Of a DNA stretch of 52,993 bases, positions 33,079 through 41,135 are shown in pieces (the first letter of the stretch is position 1; each line of letters opens with the position of its first letter). The notes beneath the pieces are model-generated. The model was not told the DNA's origin. It did not search any database and saw only the letters and a list, made by a program, of their open reading frames with translations. A program made the translations under genes and the position numbers. Source of the stretch: Oscillospiraceae bacterium (GTDB lineage Bacteria > Bacillota > Clostridia > Oscillospirales > Oscillospiraceae); NCBI GenBank assembly GCA_910575695.1, contig CAJTGJ010000028.1, forward strand, positions 1 to 52,993. Direction: 5' to 3'.

Positions 33079-35649
33079 ATGATGAAGCGGCTGACCATCG
33101 GGATGCTGGCCCATGTGGATTCCGGAAAAACCACGCTGTCCGAGTCCATGCTGTACCTGTCCGGCGCTCTGCGGAAGCTGGGGCGGGTGGACCACAGGGA
33201 CGCTTTCCTGGACACCGACCAGCAGGAGCGGGAGCGGGGCATCACCATCTTCTCCAAGCAGGCCCGGCTGGCGTGGAAGGACTGCGAATTCACCCTGCTG
33301 GACACCCCGGGCCACGTTGACTTTTCCGCCGAGATGGAGCGGGCGGTGCAGGTGCTGGATTACGCCGTGCTGCTGGTCAGCGGCGCGGACGGGGTGCAGG
33401 GCCACACCGAGACCCTGTGGAGGCTGCTGGAACGCCACCGTGTGCCCGTTTTCCTGTTCATCAACAAAATGGACCAGCCGGGGGCCAGCCGGGACCGCCT
33501 GCTGGCCCAGCTCCGGGAACGGCTGGATGACGGCTGCGCCGATTTTTCCGGGAACCGGGACGAGCTTCTGGAGCAGGCCGCCCTGTGCGGCGAGGCGCTG
33601 ATGGAGCGCTACCTGGAGACGGGGGCATTGGACGATGAGGACCTGTCCGCCCTGATCGTGGAACGCAGGCTGTTCCCCTGCTTTTTTGGCTCGGCGCTGA
33701 AGGTGGAGGGGGTGGAAGGACTGCTGGACGGGCTGGCCCGGTACACCCTGGAACCGGACTGGCCCCGGGAATTTGCCGCCCGCGTGTTCAAGATCTCCCG
33801 GGACGGCAAGGGGGAGCGGCTGACCTGGATGAAGGTCACCGGCGGCACGCTGAAGGTGCGCAGTACCGTCAAAGGCCCGGACTGGGAGGAAAAAGCCACC
33901 CAGCTCCGGCTGTATTCCGGCGCGAAATTCACCCCGGCGGAGGAGGCCCCGGCGGGGACGGTGTGCGCCGTCACCGGCTTGAGCCGGACCCGGGCCGGGC
34001 AGGGCCTGGGGGAGGAGGCGGACTGGGAGGGCCCGTCGCTGGAGCCGGTGCTGGCCTATCAGGTGCTCCCGGCGGACGGCGGGGACATCTACACCCTGCT
34101 GGCCCAGCTTCGGACGCTGGAGGAGGAGGACCCCCAGCTTCGGGTGGAGTGGAACGAAGGGCTGGGGGAGATCCGGGTGCATCTGATGGGCGAGGTCCAG
34201 CTGGAGGTGCTTTCCCGGCTGATGGAGCGCCGGTTCGGGGCGGCGGTGTCCTTCGGCCCCGGACGGATCGTGTACCTGGAGACCATCGCCGCCCCGGCGG
34301 AGGGGGTGGGCCACTTCGAGCCATTGCGCCACTACGCCGAGGTGCACCTTTTGCTGGAGCCGCTGGAGCGGGGGGCGGGGCTGGTGCTGGACACCGCCTG
34401 CCCGGAAAACGTGCTGGACGGCCACTGGCAGAGACTGATCCTCACCCACCTGATGGAGCGGGAGCATCTGGGGGTGCTGACGGGCTCGCCCATCACGGAT
34501 ATCAAAATCACGCTTTTGACAGGCCGTGCCCATGTAAAACACACCGAGGGGGGCGACTTCCGGCAGGCCACCTACCGGGCGGTGCGGCAGGGGCTGATGA
34601 GCGCCAGAAGCGTCCTGCTGGAGCCGTGGTACTCCTTCCGGCTGGAGGCGCCCACGGGCAGCGTAGGCCGGGCCATGACCGACCTCCAGCGCATGGGCGC
34701 GGAGTTCCAGCCGCCGGAGACAGCGGGGGAAATGTCCGTCCTCACCGGAAGCGTCCCGGTGTCCGAGGCGGGGGGCTACTGGACCGAGGTGGCGGCGTAT
34801 ACCGGGGGCCGGGGCCGCTTTTCCTGCGTGGTGGAGGGCTACCGCCCCTGCCACAACGGGGAGGAAGTGGCCGCCGCCAGCGGCTATGACCCGGACCGGG
34901 ACGTGGACAACCCCGCCGGGTCGGTGTTCTGCGCCCACGGCGCGGGGTTCAGCGTGCCCTGGGACGAGGTACGTGCCCATATGCACCTGGACAGCGGATG
35001 GCGTCCCGAGGGAGAGCGCCCCGCCGGGGGACAGGCCCCTCCCGTCCGCCAGGAGGCCATGAGCTACGAATCCCGGGCGGCGCTGGATAAGGAGCTGGAG
35101 GCCATCTTTGAGCGGGCCTACGGCCCGGTGAAGCCCCACGCGTTCCGCCCCGCCCCCAAAGCCAGCCCGCCCAAGCCCAAGCCCTGGAAGGGGCTGAAAA
35201 TACGGGACGGGGACGACTATCTGCTGGTGGACGGGTACAACATCATTCACGCCTGGGATGATCTGCGGAAGCTGGGCCGGGAGGATTTGGACGGGGCCCG
35301 GGAACAGCTCATCCACCGCCTGCGCAATTATCAGGGGTGGAAGAAGTGCAAGGTGATCGTGGTGTTCGACGCCTATAAGGTAAAGGGAAACCCCGGCTCG
35401 GTGGAACGGGCGGGGGATGTTTACATCGTCTACACCAAGGAGGCGGAAACGGCGGATATGTACATCGAAAAGACCACCTACGCCCTGTCCCGGGAGCGCC
35501 GGGAGCATCGGGTGCGGGTGGCCACCTCCGACGGCATGGAGCAGATGATCATCCTGGGGCACGGGGCGGTGCGTATGCCCGCCGCCGAGCTGGAGTTTGA
35601 GGTGAAGCAGGCGGAGGCGGACATACGCCGGATCATTGGCGAAACATAA
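33079..35649 (+). CDS. TetM/EF-G-like translational GTPase fused to C-terminal NYN (Rae1/YacP-type) nuclease domain
   Basis: 856 residues. GTPase domain: G1 AHVDSGKTT (11-19), G2 RGITI (53), G3 DTPGH with catalytic His79, G4 NKMD (129-132). EF-G-like domains II to V follow to about 610 (LLAQLRTLEEEDPQLRVEWN, GRIVYLETIAAPAEGVGHFE). This is the ribosomal-protection (TetM/TetO) layout of about 640 residues. A Pro/Lys-rich linker (about 680-705) leads to a NYN domain: YLLVDGYNIIHAWDD with Asp718, VVFDAY, and RVATSDGMEQMIILGHGAVR. NYN proteins of this type include Rae1, an A-site mRNA endonuclease. Inferred role: ribosome-targeted mRNA cleavage or rescue. Start preceded by AAAGGAGAATGAG; a second ATG follows immediately. 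Confidence 0.9.
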   Translation: MMKRLTIGMLAHVDSGKTTLSESMLYLSGALRKLGRVDHRDAFLDTDQQERERGITIFSKQARLAWKDCEFTLLDTPGHVDFSAEMERAVQVLDYAVLLVSGADGVQGHTETLWRLLERHRVPVFLFINKMDQPGASRDRLLAQLRERLDDGCADFSGNRDELLEQAALCGEALMERYLETGALDDEDLSALIVERRLFPCFFGSALKVEGVEGLLDGLARYTLEPDWPREFAARVFKISRDGKGERLTWMKVTGGTLKVRSTVKGPDWEEKATQLRLYSGAKFTPAEEAPAGTVCAVTGLSRTRAGQGLGEEADWEGPSLEPVLAYQVLPADGGDIYTLLAQLRTLEEEDPQLRVEWNEGLGEIRVHLMGEVQLEVLSRLMERRFGAAVSFGPGRIVYLETIAAPAEGVGHFEPLRHYAEVHLLLEPLERGAGLVLDTACPENVLDGHWQRLILTHLMEREHLGVLTGSPITDIKITLLTGRAHVKHTEGGDFRQATYRAVRQGLMSARSVLLEPWYSFRLEAPTGSVGRAMTDLQRMGAEFQPPETAGEMSVLTGSVPVSEAGGYWTEVAAYTGGRGRFSCVVEGYRPCHNGEEVAAASGYDPDRDVDNPAGSVFCAHGAGFSVPWDEVRAHMHLDSGWRPEGERPAGGQAPPVRQEAMSYESRAALDKELEAIFERAYGPVKPHAFRPAPKASPPKPKPWKGLKIRDGDDYLLVDGYNIIHAWDDLRKLGREDLDGAREQLIHRLRNYQGWKKCKVIVVFDAYKVKGNPGSVERAGDVYIVYTKEAETADMYIEKTTYALSRERREHRVRVATSDGMEQMIILGHGAVRMPAAELEFEVKQAEADIRRIIGET

Positions 35650-35698
35650 AAGCGTAAATTTTATCCTCTTTCTGGTAAAAGCATGATATTTGAAACAT

Positions 35699-35718
35699 TG
35701 CCCGCAGACGGCGGGCAA
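35699..35718 (+). other. Stem-loop after the GTPase-NYN gene
   Basis: TTGCCCGC and GCGGGCAA pair around AGAC. There is no T-run behind it, so it is a weak or factor-dependent terminator at best. It lies just before the eda promoter. Confidence 0.45.
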
Positions 35719-35723
35719 GCTGC

Positions 35724-35752
35724 TTGCAATTTCCGCGGCGCCTTGATATAAT
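35724..35752 (+). promoter_or_regulatory. Sigma-A promoter of eda-kdgK
   Basis: TTGCAA (35724-35729), 17-bp spacer, TATAAT (35747-35752), 77 bp before the eda start. Confidence 0.8.
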
Positions 35753-35792
35753 GCCCCTTGAGAAATGTACAGAGAATATGCCCCTTTGCTGC

Positions 35793-35804
35793 TTCAACGT
35801 TGAA
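35793..35804 (+). promoter_or_regulatory. Palindromic operator candidate in the eda leader
   Basis: TTCAACGTTGAA is a perfect 12-bp palindrome with the AACGTT core seen in many LacI-family operators, about 40 bp downstream of the -10 box and shortly before the ribosome site. It fits a roadblock repressor site. The regulator is not identified; the LacI-type gene at 39164 is one candidate, a KdgR-like protein elsewhere another. Confidence 0.5.
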
Positions 35805-35829
35805 ACTTATTAAAAGGAGGAAGATTCCC

Positions 35830-36477
35830 ATGAACAAATTGAATGAAGCCATTTCCAGCATCGGCGTGGTGCCTGTCATCAAGCTGAACAATCCGGAGCG
35901 GGACGCCGCCCCCCTGGCCCGCGCCCTGTGCGCCGGCGGCGTGCCGGTGGCGGAGGTCACCTTCCGGGCCGCGGGCGCGGACAAGGCCATCAAGCTGATG
36001 AAGGAAGCCTGCCCGGAGATGATGGTGGGCGCGGGCACCGTCACCACCACGGATCATGTGGACGCCACCATCGCGGCGGGGGGCCAGTTCATCGTCACCC
36101 CCGGCTTTGACCCGGAGATCGTGGCCTACTGCCAGGAGAAGAACATCCCGGTCTATCCCGGCTGCACCACCCCCACCGACTACCACGCCGCGCTGAAGTT
36201 CGGGCTGGAGGTGCTGAAGTTCTTCCCCGCCGAGCAGTCCGGCGGTCTGGCCAAAATCAAGGCCATGGCGGCCCCCTTCCCCCAGTTCAAGGTCATGCCC
36301 ACCGGCGGCATTTCCCTGAAAAATTTGAAGGAATACCTGTCTGCCCCGGTGATCGCCGCCTGCGGCGGCTCCTACATGGTTACCGCCGACCTGATCGACG
36401 GCCAGAAGTGGGATGAGATTACCGAGCTGTGCAAAAAATCTATTGAAATCGTCAAGGAGGCCCGTGGAAATGGCTAA
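35830..36477 (+). CDS. eda: KDPG aldolase (2-keto-3-deoxy-6-phosphogluconate aldolase)
   Basis: 215 residues, class I aldolase TIM barrel. The Schiff-base lysine is in LEVLKFFPAEQSGG; the catalytic Glu is in VAEVTFRA; MVGAGTVTT and FKVMPTGGIS form the phosphate-binding loops. It splits KDPG into pyruvate and glyceraldehyde 3-phosphate, the last step of hexuronate and Entner-Doudoroff catabolism. ATG 35830 follows AAAAGGAGGAAGATTCCC. It overlaps kdgK by 8 bp, so KDG phosphorylation and cleavage are made together. Confidence 0.96.
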   Translation: MNKLNEAISSIGVVPVIKLNNPERDAAPLARALCAGGVPVAEVTFRAAGADKAIKLMKEACPEMMVGAGTVTTTDHVDATIAAGGQFIVTPGFDPEIVAYCQEKNIPVYPGCTTPTDYHAALKFGLEVLKFFPAEQSGGLAKIKAMAAPFPQFKVMPTGGISLKNLKEYLSAPVIAACGGSYMVTADLIDGQKWDEITELCKKSIEIVKEARGNG

Positions 36478-37498
36478 GGTAGTGACTTTTGGCGAGCTGA
36501 TGATCCGGCTCCAGCCCTACAACTATGAGCGCTTCGTCCAGGCGGATCACCTGGAATTTTCCTTCGGCGGCGGAGAGGCCAATGTGGCCGTCTCCCTGGC
36601 CAACTACGGCCTGGACGCCTCCTTCGTCACCAAGCTCCCCGCCCACGCCATCGGCCAGGCGGCGGTGAACTCCCTGCGCCGCTACGGCGTGGACACCAGC
36701 AAGATCGTCCGGGGCGGCGGCCGGGTGGGCATCTATTTTAATGAGAAGGGCGCTTCCCAGCGGGGCTCCGTGTGCATTTATGACCGGGCCCACTCCGCCA
36801 TCCAGGAGGCTGCCACCGCCGACTTTGATTGGGACGCCGTCTTTGAGGGAGTGGACTGGTTCCACTTCACCGGCATCACCCCGGCCCTGGGCCCCAACGT
36901 GGTGGAGATCTGTAAGGAAGCCTGCAAGTCCGCCAAGGCCCACGGCGTGAAGATCTCCTGCGACCTCAATTACCGGGGCAAGCTGTGGACCCGGGAGCAG
37001 GCACGGGAGGCCATGACCGACCTGTGCCAGTACGTAGACGTGTGCATCTCCAACGAGGAGGACGCCAAGGACGTGTTCGGCATCGAGGCGGAAAACACCG
37101 ACATCTACGGCGGAGAGATTAACCACGAGGGCTACAAGTCGGTGGCCAAGCAGCTGGCGGACAAATTCGGCTTCGAGAAGGTTGCCATCACCCTGCGGGA
37201 GAGCCACTCCGCCTTTGACAACGGCTGGTCCGCCATGCTGTATGATGTGGCTTCCGGCGAGTACTGCTTCTCCAAGAAGTACGAACTGCACATCATCGAC
37301 CGGGTGGGCGGCGGCGATTCCTTCGGCGGCGGACTGATCTACTCCCTGCTGACGGGCAAGTCCACCCAGGCGGCGGTGGAGTTCGCCGTGGCGGCTTCCG
37401 CCTTGAAGCACTCCATCGAGGGCGATTACAACATGGTCACCGTGTCCGAGGTGGAAAAGCTGGCCGGGGGCGACGGCTCCGGGCGTATTCAGCGGTAA
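36470..37498 (+). CDS. kdgK: 2-keto-3-deoxygluconate kinase (PfkB family)
   Basis: 342 residues, ribokinase/PfkB fold. FSFGGGEANVAVSLANYGLD is the N-terminal substrate-binding signature. IIDRVGGGDSFGGGLIYSLL is PfkB signature 2 with the catalytic Asp in GGGDSF. SCDLNYRGKLW is typical of KDG kinases. It phosphorylates KDG to KDPG for the adjacent aldolase. The start at 36470 lies within the eda end, behind AAGGAGGCCCGTGGAA. Upstream uronate isomerases and dehydratases are not in the window, so KDG must come from enzymes encoded elsewhere or from imported sugar acids. Confidence 0.93.
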   Translation: MAKVVTFGELMIRLQPYNYERFVQADHLEFSFGGGEANVAVSLANYGLDASFVTKLPAHAIGQAAVNSLRRYGVDTSKIVRGGGRVGIYFNEKGASQRGSVCIYDRAHSAIQEAATADFDWDAVFEGVDWFHFTGITPALGPNVVEICKEACKSAKAHGVKISCDLNYRGKLWTREQAREAMTDLCQYVDVCISNEEDAKDVFGIEAENTDIYGGEINHEGYKSVAKQLADKFGFEKVAITLRESHSAFDNGWSAMLYDVASGEYCFSKKYELHIIDRVGGGDSFGGGLIYSLLTGKSTQAAVEFAVAASALKHSIEGDYNMVTVSEVEKLAGGDGSGRIQR

Positions 37499-37531
37499 CG
37501 GCAGAAAAATCCCAGCGATCTGGCAAAAAAA

Positions 37532-37574
37532 CAGACGGCATCCGGTTCCAAACCGGGTGCCGTCTGCTTTTTTT
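37532..37574. terminator. Rho-independent terminator after kdgK
   Basis: CAGACGGCATCCGGTT pairs (one mismatch/bulge) with AACCGGGTGCCGTCTG, followed by a seven-T run. It also faces the end of malQ on the other strand. Confidence 0.9.
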
Positions 37575-37602
37575 GCGTCCATTCCGCGGGAGCGGGCGGT
37601 TT

Positions 37603-39090
37603 TCACGACTGGTCAGGCAAACGCTGGTACACCTCCGCCTCCCGGTGCAGGCGTCTGGCCAGCTGGGGGGTAAACGACCCGGGCAGGGCCCGCCACATCC
37701 AGTTGCCACCCAGGGTGGAGGGGGTGTTCATCCGGGCCTCGCTGCCCAGGCCCAGCAGGTCCTGGGCCTGCATGACCGCCAGATCGGCGGGAGACGCCCA
37801 GGCCGAGCGCATCATGCCCCAGTGATATCCCTCCTGCTCGTTCAGCCGGAGGTACGCCTTGGCAAAGGCGGCGTCCTCGGGGGAGGCGGAGGACAGCCAG
37901 CCCATAATGGTGTCGTTGTCGTGGGTACCGGTGTAGGCCACGCAGTTTGTGGGGTAGCAGTGGGGCAGATAGCCGGGGGCGGGGTCCCGGCTGTCGAAAG
38001 CCAGCTCCAGCACCTTCATGCCGGGGTAGCCCGTCTGCCGCAGGAGCTCCCGCACCGAGTCTGTGAGGAAGCCCAGATCCTCGGCGATGATGTTCTGCCT
38101 GCCCAGCTTTTCGTTCACCGTCCGGAAGAAGTCCATCCCCGGGCCGGGACGCCAGCGGCCGTTTTGGGCGGTGGCCTCGCCGTAGGGAATGGCGTAGTAG
38201 GCATCAAAGGCCCGGAAGTGGTCGATGCGCAGGACATCGTAGATATCCAGCTGGAAGGAAATCCGCTTCAGCCACCACTGGCAGCCGTCCTCCTTCATCC
38301 GCTCCCAGTCAAAGAGGGGATTGCCCCACAGCTGGCCGTCGGCGGCGAAGCCGTCGGGAGGACAGCCGGACACCTCGGTGGGCATCAGGTTTTCGTCCAG
38401 CTGGAACTGCGACGGATTGGCCCACACGTCGGCGCTGTCCCCGGCCACGTAGATGGGCAGATCACCGATGATGGACACACCCTTTTCGTTGGCGTATTCC
38501 TTCAGATTCCACCACTGGTTGAAAAACAGGAGCTGTACCGTGGTCCAGAACCGGATATCCTCCTTCAGCTCCGCCTTCGCGGCTTTCAGGGCGGCAGGCT
38601 CCCGCCGCCGGAGCTCCTCCGGCCACTGGAACCAGGAGGCCCCGCCGAACTTGTCCTTCAGGGCCATGAACAGGGCGTAGTCGTCCAGCCAGTGGGCGTC
38701 GTGGAGCACGCCCCGCAGTTCAAATAAATCTCCCCGGCCCAGGCGGGAGCAGGCCAGCCTCAGCACGGAAAACCGGTTTTCGTACAGCTTCTGATAGTCC
38801 ACCCGGGAGGGATCTGCCCCCCAGTCAATGGACTGATATTCCTCTGGCTTCAAAAAGCCCCAGTCCGCCAGGGTGTCCAGGTCGATGAAATAGGGGTTCC
38901 CGGCGAAGGAGGAAAAGGACTGGTAGGGCGAATCACCGTAGCTGGTGGGGCAGATGGGCAAAATCTGCCAATACCGCTGCCCGCCGGCGGCGAGAAAATC
39001 CACAAACTCCCGGGCGGCGGCGCCCAGTGTGCCAATGCCGTAGGGCGAGGCCAAAGAGGAAACCGGCATCAGGATACCGGAGCTTCTCAT
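37603..39090 (-). CDS. malQ: 4-alpha-glucanotransferase (amylomaltase, GH77)
   Basis: 495 residues, the normal bacterial length. SSGILMPVSSLASPYGIGTL is the GH77 opening. Catalytic residues fall in LRIDHFRAFDAYYAIP (nucleophile Asp), NIIAEDLG (acid/base Glu) and YTGTHDNDTIMGW (transition-state Asp). It transfers glucan segments between maltodextrins, releasing glucose, in the cytoplasm. ATG 39090 follows GAAAGGTGGAACTTTCC. It lies downstream of the LacI gene in the same direction, with a 13-bp hairpin between. Its presence is the main reason to infer maltodextrin as the importer's substrate. Confidence 0.95.
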   Translation of the reverse strand: MRSSGILMPVSSLASPYGIGTLGAAAREFVDFLAAGGQRYWQILPICPTSYGDSPYQSFSSFAGNPYFIDLDTLADWGFLKPEEYQSIDWGADPSRVDYQKLYENRFSVLRLACSRLGRGDLFELRGVLHDAHWLDDYALFMALKDKFGGASWFQWPEELRRREPAALKAAKAELKEDIRFWTTVQLLFFNQWWNLKEYANEKGVSIIGDLPIYVAGDSADVWANPSQFQLDENLMPTEVSGCPPDGFAADGQLWGNPLFDWERMKEDGCQWWLKRISFQLDIYDVLRIDHFRAFDAYYAIPYGEATAQNGRWRPGPGMDFFRTVNEKLGRQNIIAEDLGFLTDSVRELLRQTGYPGMKVLELAFDSRDPAPGYLPHCYPTNCVAYTGTHDNDTIMGWLSSASPEDAAFAKAYLRLNEQEGYHWGMMRSAWASPADLAVMQAQDLLGLGSEARMNTPSTLGGNWMWRALPGSFTPQLARRLHREAEVYQRLPDQS

Positions 39091-39112
39091 GGAAAGTTCC
39101 ACCTTTCACTGC

Positions 39113-39142
39113 GAACCGCCGGGCCGTGGGGCCCGGCGGTTC
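39113..39142 (-). other. Strong intercistronic hairpin between LacI-type gene and malQ
   Basis: GAACCGCCGGGCC and GGCCCGGCGGTTC form a perfect 13-bp stem with a 4-base loop. No T-run follows on either strand, so rather than a standard terminator it may be a processing/stability element or a pausing site lowering malQ read-through. Confidence 0.7.
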
Positions 39143-39163
39143 TGATTGGTTGTTGGTTACAGG

Positions 39164-40177
39164 TCATGGGCCGTCCCTGGGCGGGGCCACGCTGCCCCCG
39201 GGAATCAGCTGGAAGGGCACCACCCCGTGGACCGGGGGACAGTGGCGCTGTAAGCTGCGGAGCAGCAGGTCCACCCCCTGTTCCGCCAGCTTCTGGGTGT
39301 CCTGACGGACCGTAGCCAGACGGGGGACGGAAAACTGGGACAGCGGGATGCCGTCGTAGCCCACCACCGACACGTCCCCGGGCACCTTGCGGCCCAGATC
39401 CCGGATGGCCCGGATGGCCCCCATGGCCATCACGTCGCTGATGCAGAACAGGGCGGTCAGCTCCGGACACCGGGCCAGCAGGCGCTTGGTGGTGTCATAG
39501 GCGTCGGCCAGGGAGTAGCGGCAGGGCTCGCACCACTGGGCGTCGAAGGGCAGTCCGGCGTCGTCGAAGGCCCGCTGACAGCCCTGCACCCGGCGGTAGC
39601 TGATCTGGGTACAGGACCAGTTGCCGCCCAGCAGGCCGATATTCCGGTGGCCCCGGCCCACCAGGAAGCGGATTGCCTGATAAGCCGCCTCCTCATCGTC
39701 GGTGGTGAAGGAGGACAGGTTGTCAAAGGCCAGCTCCCGGGCGGAGTTGGTGAGCAGGACGCAGGGGACGGCGATGTGCCCGAACTCGGCCTGGAAAAAC
39801 TCCAGGTCGCCGCCCAGGAACAGGATGCCCAGGGGCTTGCGCTCCCGGCACAGCTGGAGGGCGTAGGCCACCTCGTTGGCGTCCTCATCCAGGTAGTAGA
39901 CGGAGGCGTCCCGCCCCGCGTCCTGCAATAGCTGCTGGCACCGCTCCACCAGGTCGGCAAAGAGCATATTCATGGTACCCTTGACGATCACCGCGATGGA
40001 CGCGCCGTTCTGCTGTTTCAGGTGCTTGGCGTTGGTGTTGGGCTGGAAGCCCTGCTCCGCCACCACCGCCATCACCCTGCGCCGGGTGTCGTCGGACACG
40101 TCGGGATGGTTGTTCAGCACCCGGGACACAGTGGCCACGCCCACGCCGGACAGCCGCGCGATATCCTTGATGGTCAA
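39164..40177 (-). CDS. LacI family transcriptional regulator
   Basis: 337 residues. Helix-turn-helix at the N-terminus (TIKDIARLSGVGVATVSRVL) with hinge helix region KHLKQQNG, then a periplasmic-binding-protein-like sensor domain (VPCVLLTNSAREL, GHRNIGLLGGNW, DVSVVGYDGIPLSQFSVPRL). It should repress the flanking sugar genes until an inducer sugar binds. The start is TTG 40177 behind AGGAGGGACACAGA. It has its own promoter and lies between malQ and the importer genes, so the triple operator at 43546-43581 is its most likely target. Confidence 0.94.
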   Translation of the reverse strand: MTIKDIARLSGVGVATVSRVLNNHPDVSDDTRRRVMAVVAEQGFQPNTNAKHLKQQNGASIAVIVKGTMNMLFADLVERCQQLLQDAGRDASVYYLDEDANEVAYALQLCRERKPLGILFLGGDLEFFQAEFGHIAVPCVLLTNSARELAFDNLSSFTTDDEEAAYQAIRFLVGRGHRNIGLLGGNWSCTQISYRRVQGCQRAFDDAGLPFDAQWCEPCRYSLADAYDTTKRLLARCPELTALFCISDVMAMGAIRAIRDLGRKVPGDVSVVGYDGIPLSQFSVPRLATVRQDTQKLAEQGVDLLLRSLQRHCPPVHGVVPFQLIPGGSVAPPRDGP

Positions 40178-40208
40178 TCTGTGTCCCTCCTTTCCTGCAA
40201 ATTAAAAT

Positions 40209-40236
40209 ATTATACCATGATTCGGGAAAAAGGCAA
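40209..40236 (-). promoter_or_regulatory. Sigma-A promoter for the LacI-type gene
   Basis: Minus strand: TTGCCT (40236-40231), 16-bp spacer, TATAAT (40214-40209), 31 bp before the start codon. Confidence 0.7.
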
Positions 40237-40265
40237 GCCTCTCTATGGGACCGAAAGCGGGAGGC

Positions 40266-41135
40266 TCAACCCTTCACCGCGCCTGCGGCGACGCCCTTGA
40301 TGATATACTTCTGGCAGGTGAGGTAGAACACGATCACGGGGATGATGGACAGTAGGATCAGGGCCATGGTCGCGCCCAGGTCCACCGTGCCGTAGCTGCC
40401 CTTCAGGTACTGGATGTGGATGGTGATGGTGCGGTACTCGTTGATGTCCAGCACCAGGGCGGGGAGCAGATAGTCGTTCCACACCCACATGATCTCCAGG
40501 ATGGCCACCGAGATCATGGTGGGCTTGAGCATGGGCACCACCACGTTGAAGAAGGTGCGCACCGGTCCGCAGCCGTCGATGGCCGCCGCCTCCTCGATCT
40601 CCAGCGGGATGGATTTCACGAAGCCCACGAACATGAATATGGCAAGTCCCGCGCCAAAGCCCAGATACACGATGGGAATGGTCCAGGGGGTATTCAGGGG
40701 GAGGGGGAGGGAATCGGCTGTCTTGGACAGGGTGAACATGACCATCTGGAAGGGGACCACCATGGAGAACACGCACAGGAAGTACAGCGCCTTGCAGAAC
40801 AGAGAGTTCACCCGGGCGATATACCACGCGGCCATGGAGGTGCACACCAGGATCAGGGCGGTGGACAGCACCGTAATCATCACGCTGTACAGCACCGACT
40901 TGAAGAAGGGATAGTTGCCGAAGGTCATGCCTTTTATGAAATTGTCAAACCCGGCCCACATCTCCCCGGTGGGGAGGGCAAAGGTATCGGTTTTGACAAA
41001 TGTGTTCAGCTTAAAGGAATTGAGCAGCACCATGAACACCGTCATCACATAGACCACGCTGATTACGGCCAGCACCACGGACAGGATCGTCTTGTTGCGG
41101 CGCTCGGCAGACAGTGTGCGTTGTTTCTGATTCAT
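40266..41135 (-). CDS. Carbohydrate ABC transporter permease (MalG type)
   Basis: 289 residues, six membrane helices. The EAA loop is EEAAAIDGCGPVRTFFNVVV followed by PMLKP, which docks the ATPase. It ends KYIIKGVAAGAVKG, the KG-type end typical of MalG-like permeases. It forms the membrane channel with the MalF-type subunit. Its ATG overlaps the stop of that gene by one base (TAATG). No ATPase gene is in the cluster; a shared MsmK/MalK-type ATPase elsewhere must energise it. Confidence 0.94.
   Translation of the reverse strand: MNQKQRTLSAERRNKTILSVVLAVISVVYVMTVFMVLLNSFKLNTFVKTDTFALPTGEMWAGFDNFIKGMTFGNYPFFKSVLYSVMITVLSTALILVCTSMAAWYIARVNSLFCKALYFLCVFSMVVPFQMVMFTLSKTADSLPLPLNTPWTIPIVYLGFGAGLAIFMFVGFVKSIPLEIEEAAAIDGCGPVRTFFNVVVPMLKPTMISVAILEIMWVWNDYLLPALVLDINEYRTITIHIQYLKGSYGTVDLGATMALILLSIIPVIVFYLTCQKYIIKGVAAGAVKG

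Noticed and set aside
33079..35649. Plain tetracycline-resistance gene tet(M)/tet(W)
   Set aside because: The GTPase core is TetM-like, but the C-terminal NYN domain and co-transcription with recG in a chromosomal context argue against an acquired resistance determinant.
32347..35718. Very long minus-strand open frame (over 1100 codons) opposite recG and the GTPase-NYN gene
   Set aside because: It is the complement of two well-supported genes; its His/Gly/Gln-rich translation has no domain and no ribosome site. Long antisense frames are expected in GC-rich sequence with strong third-position bias.
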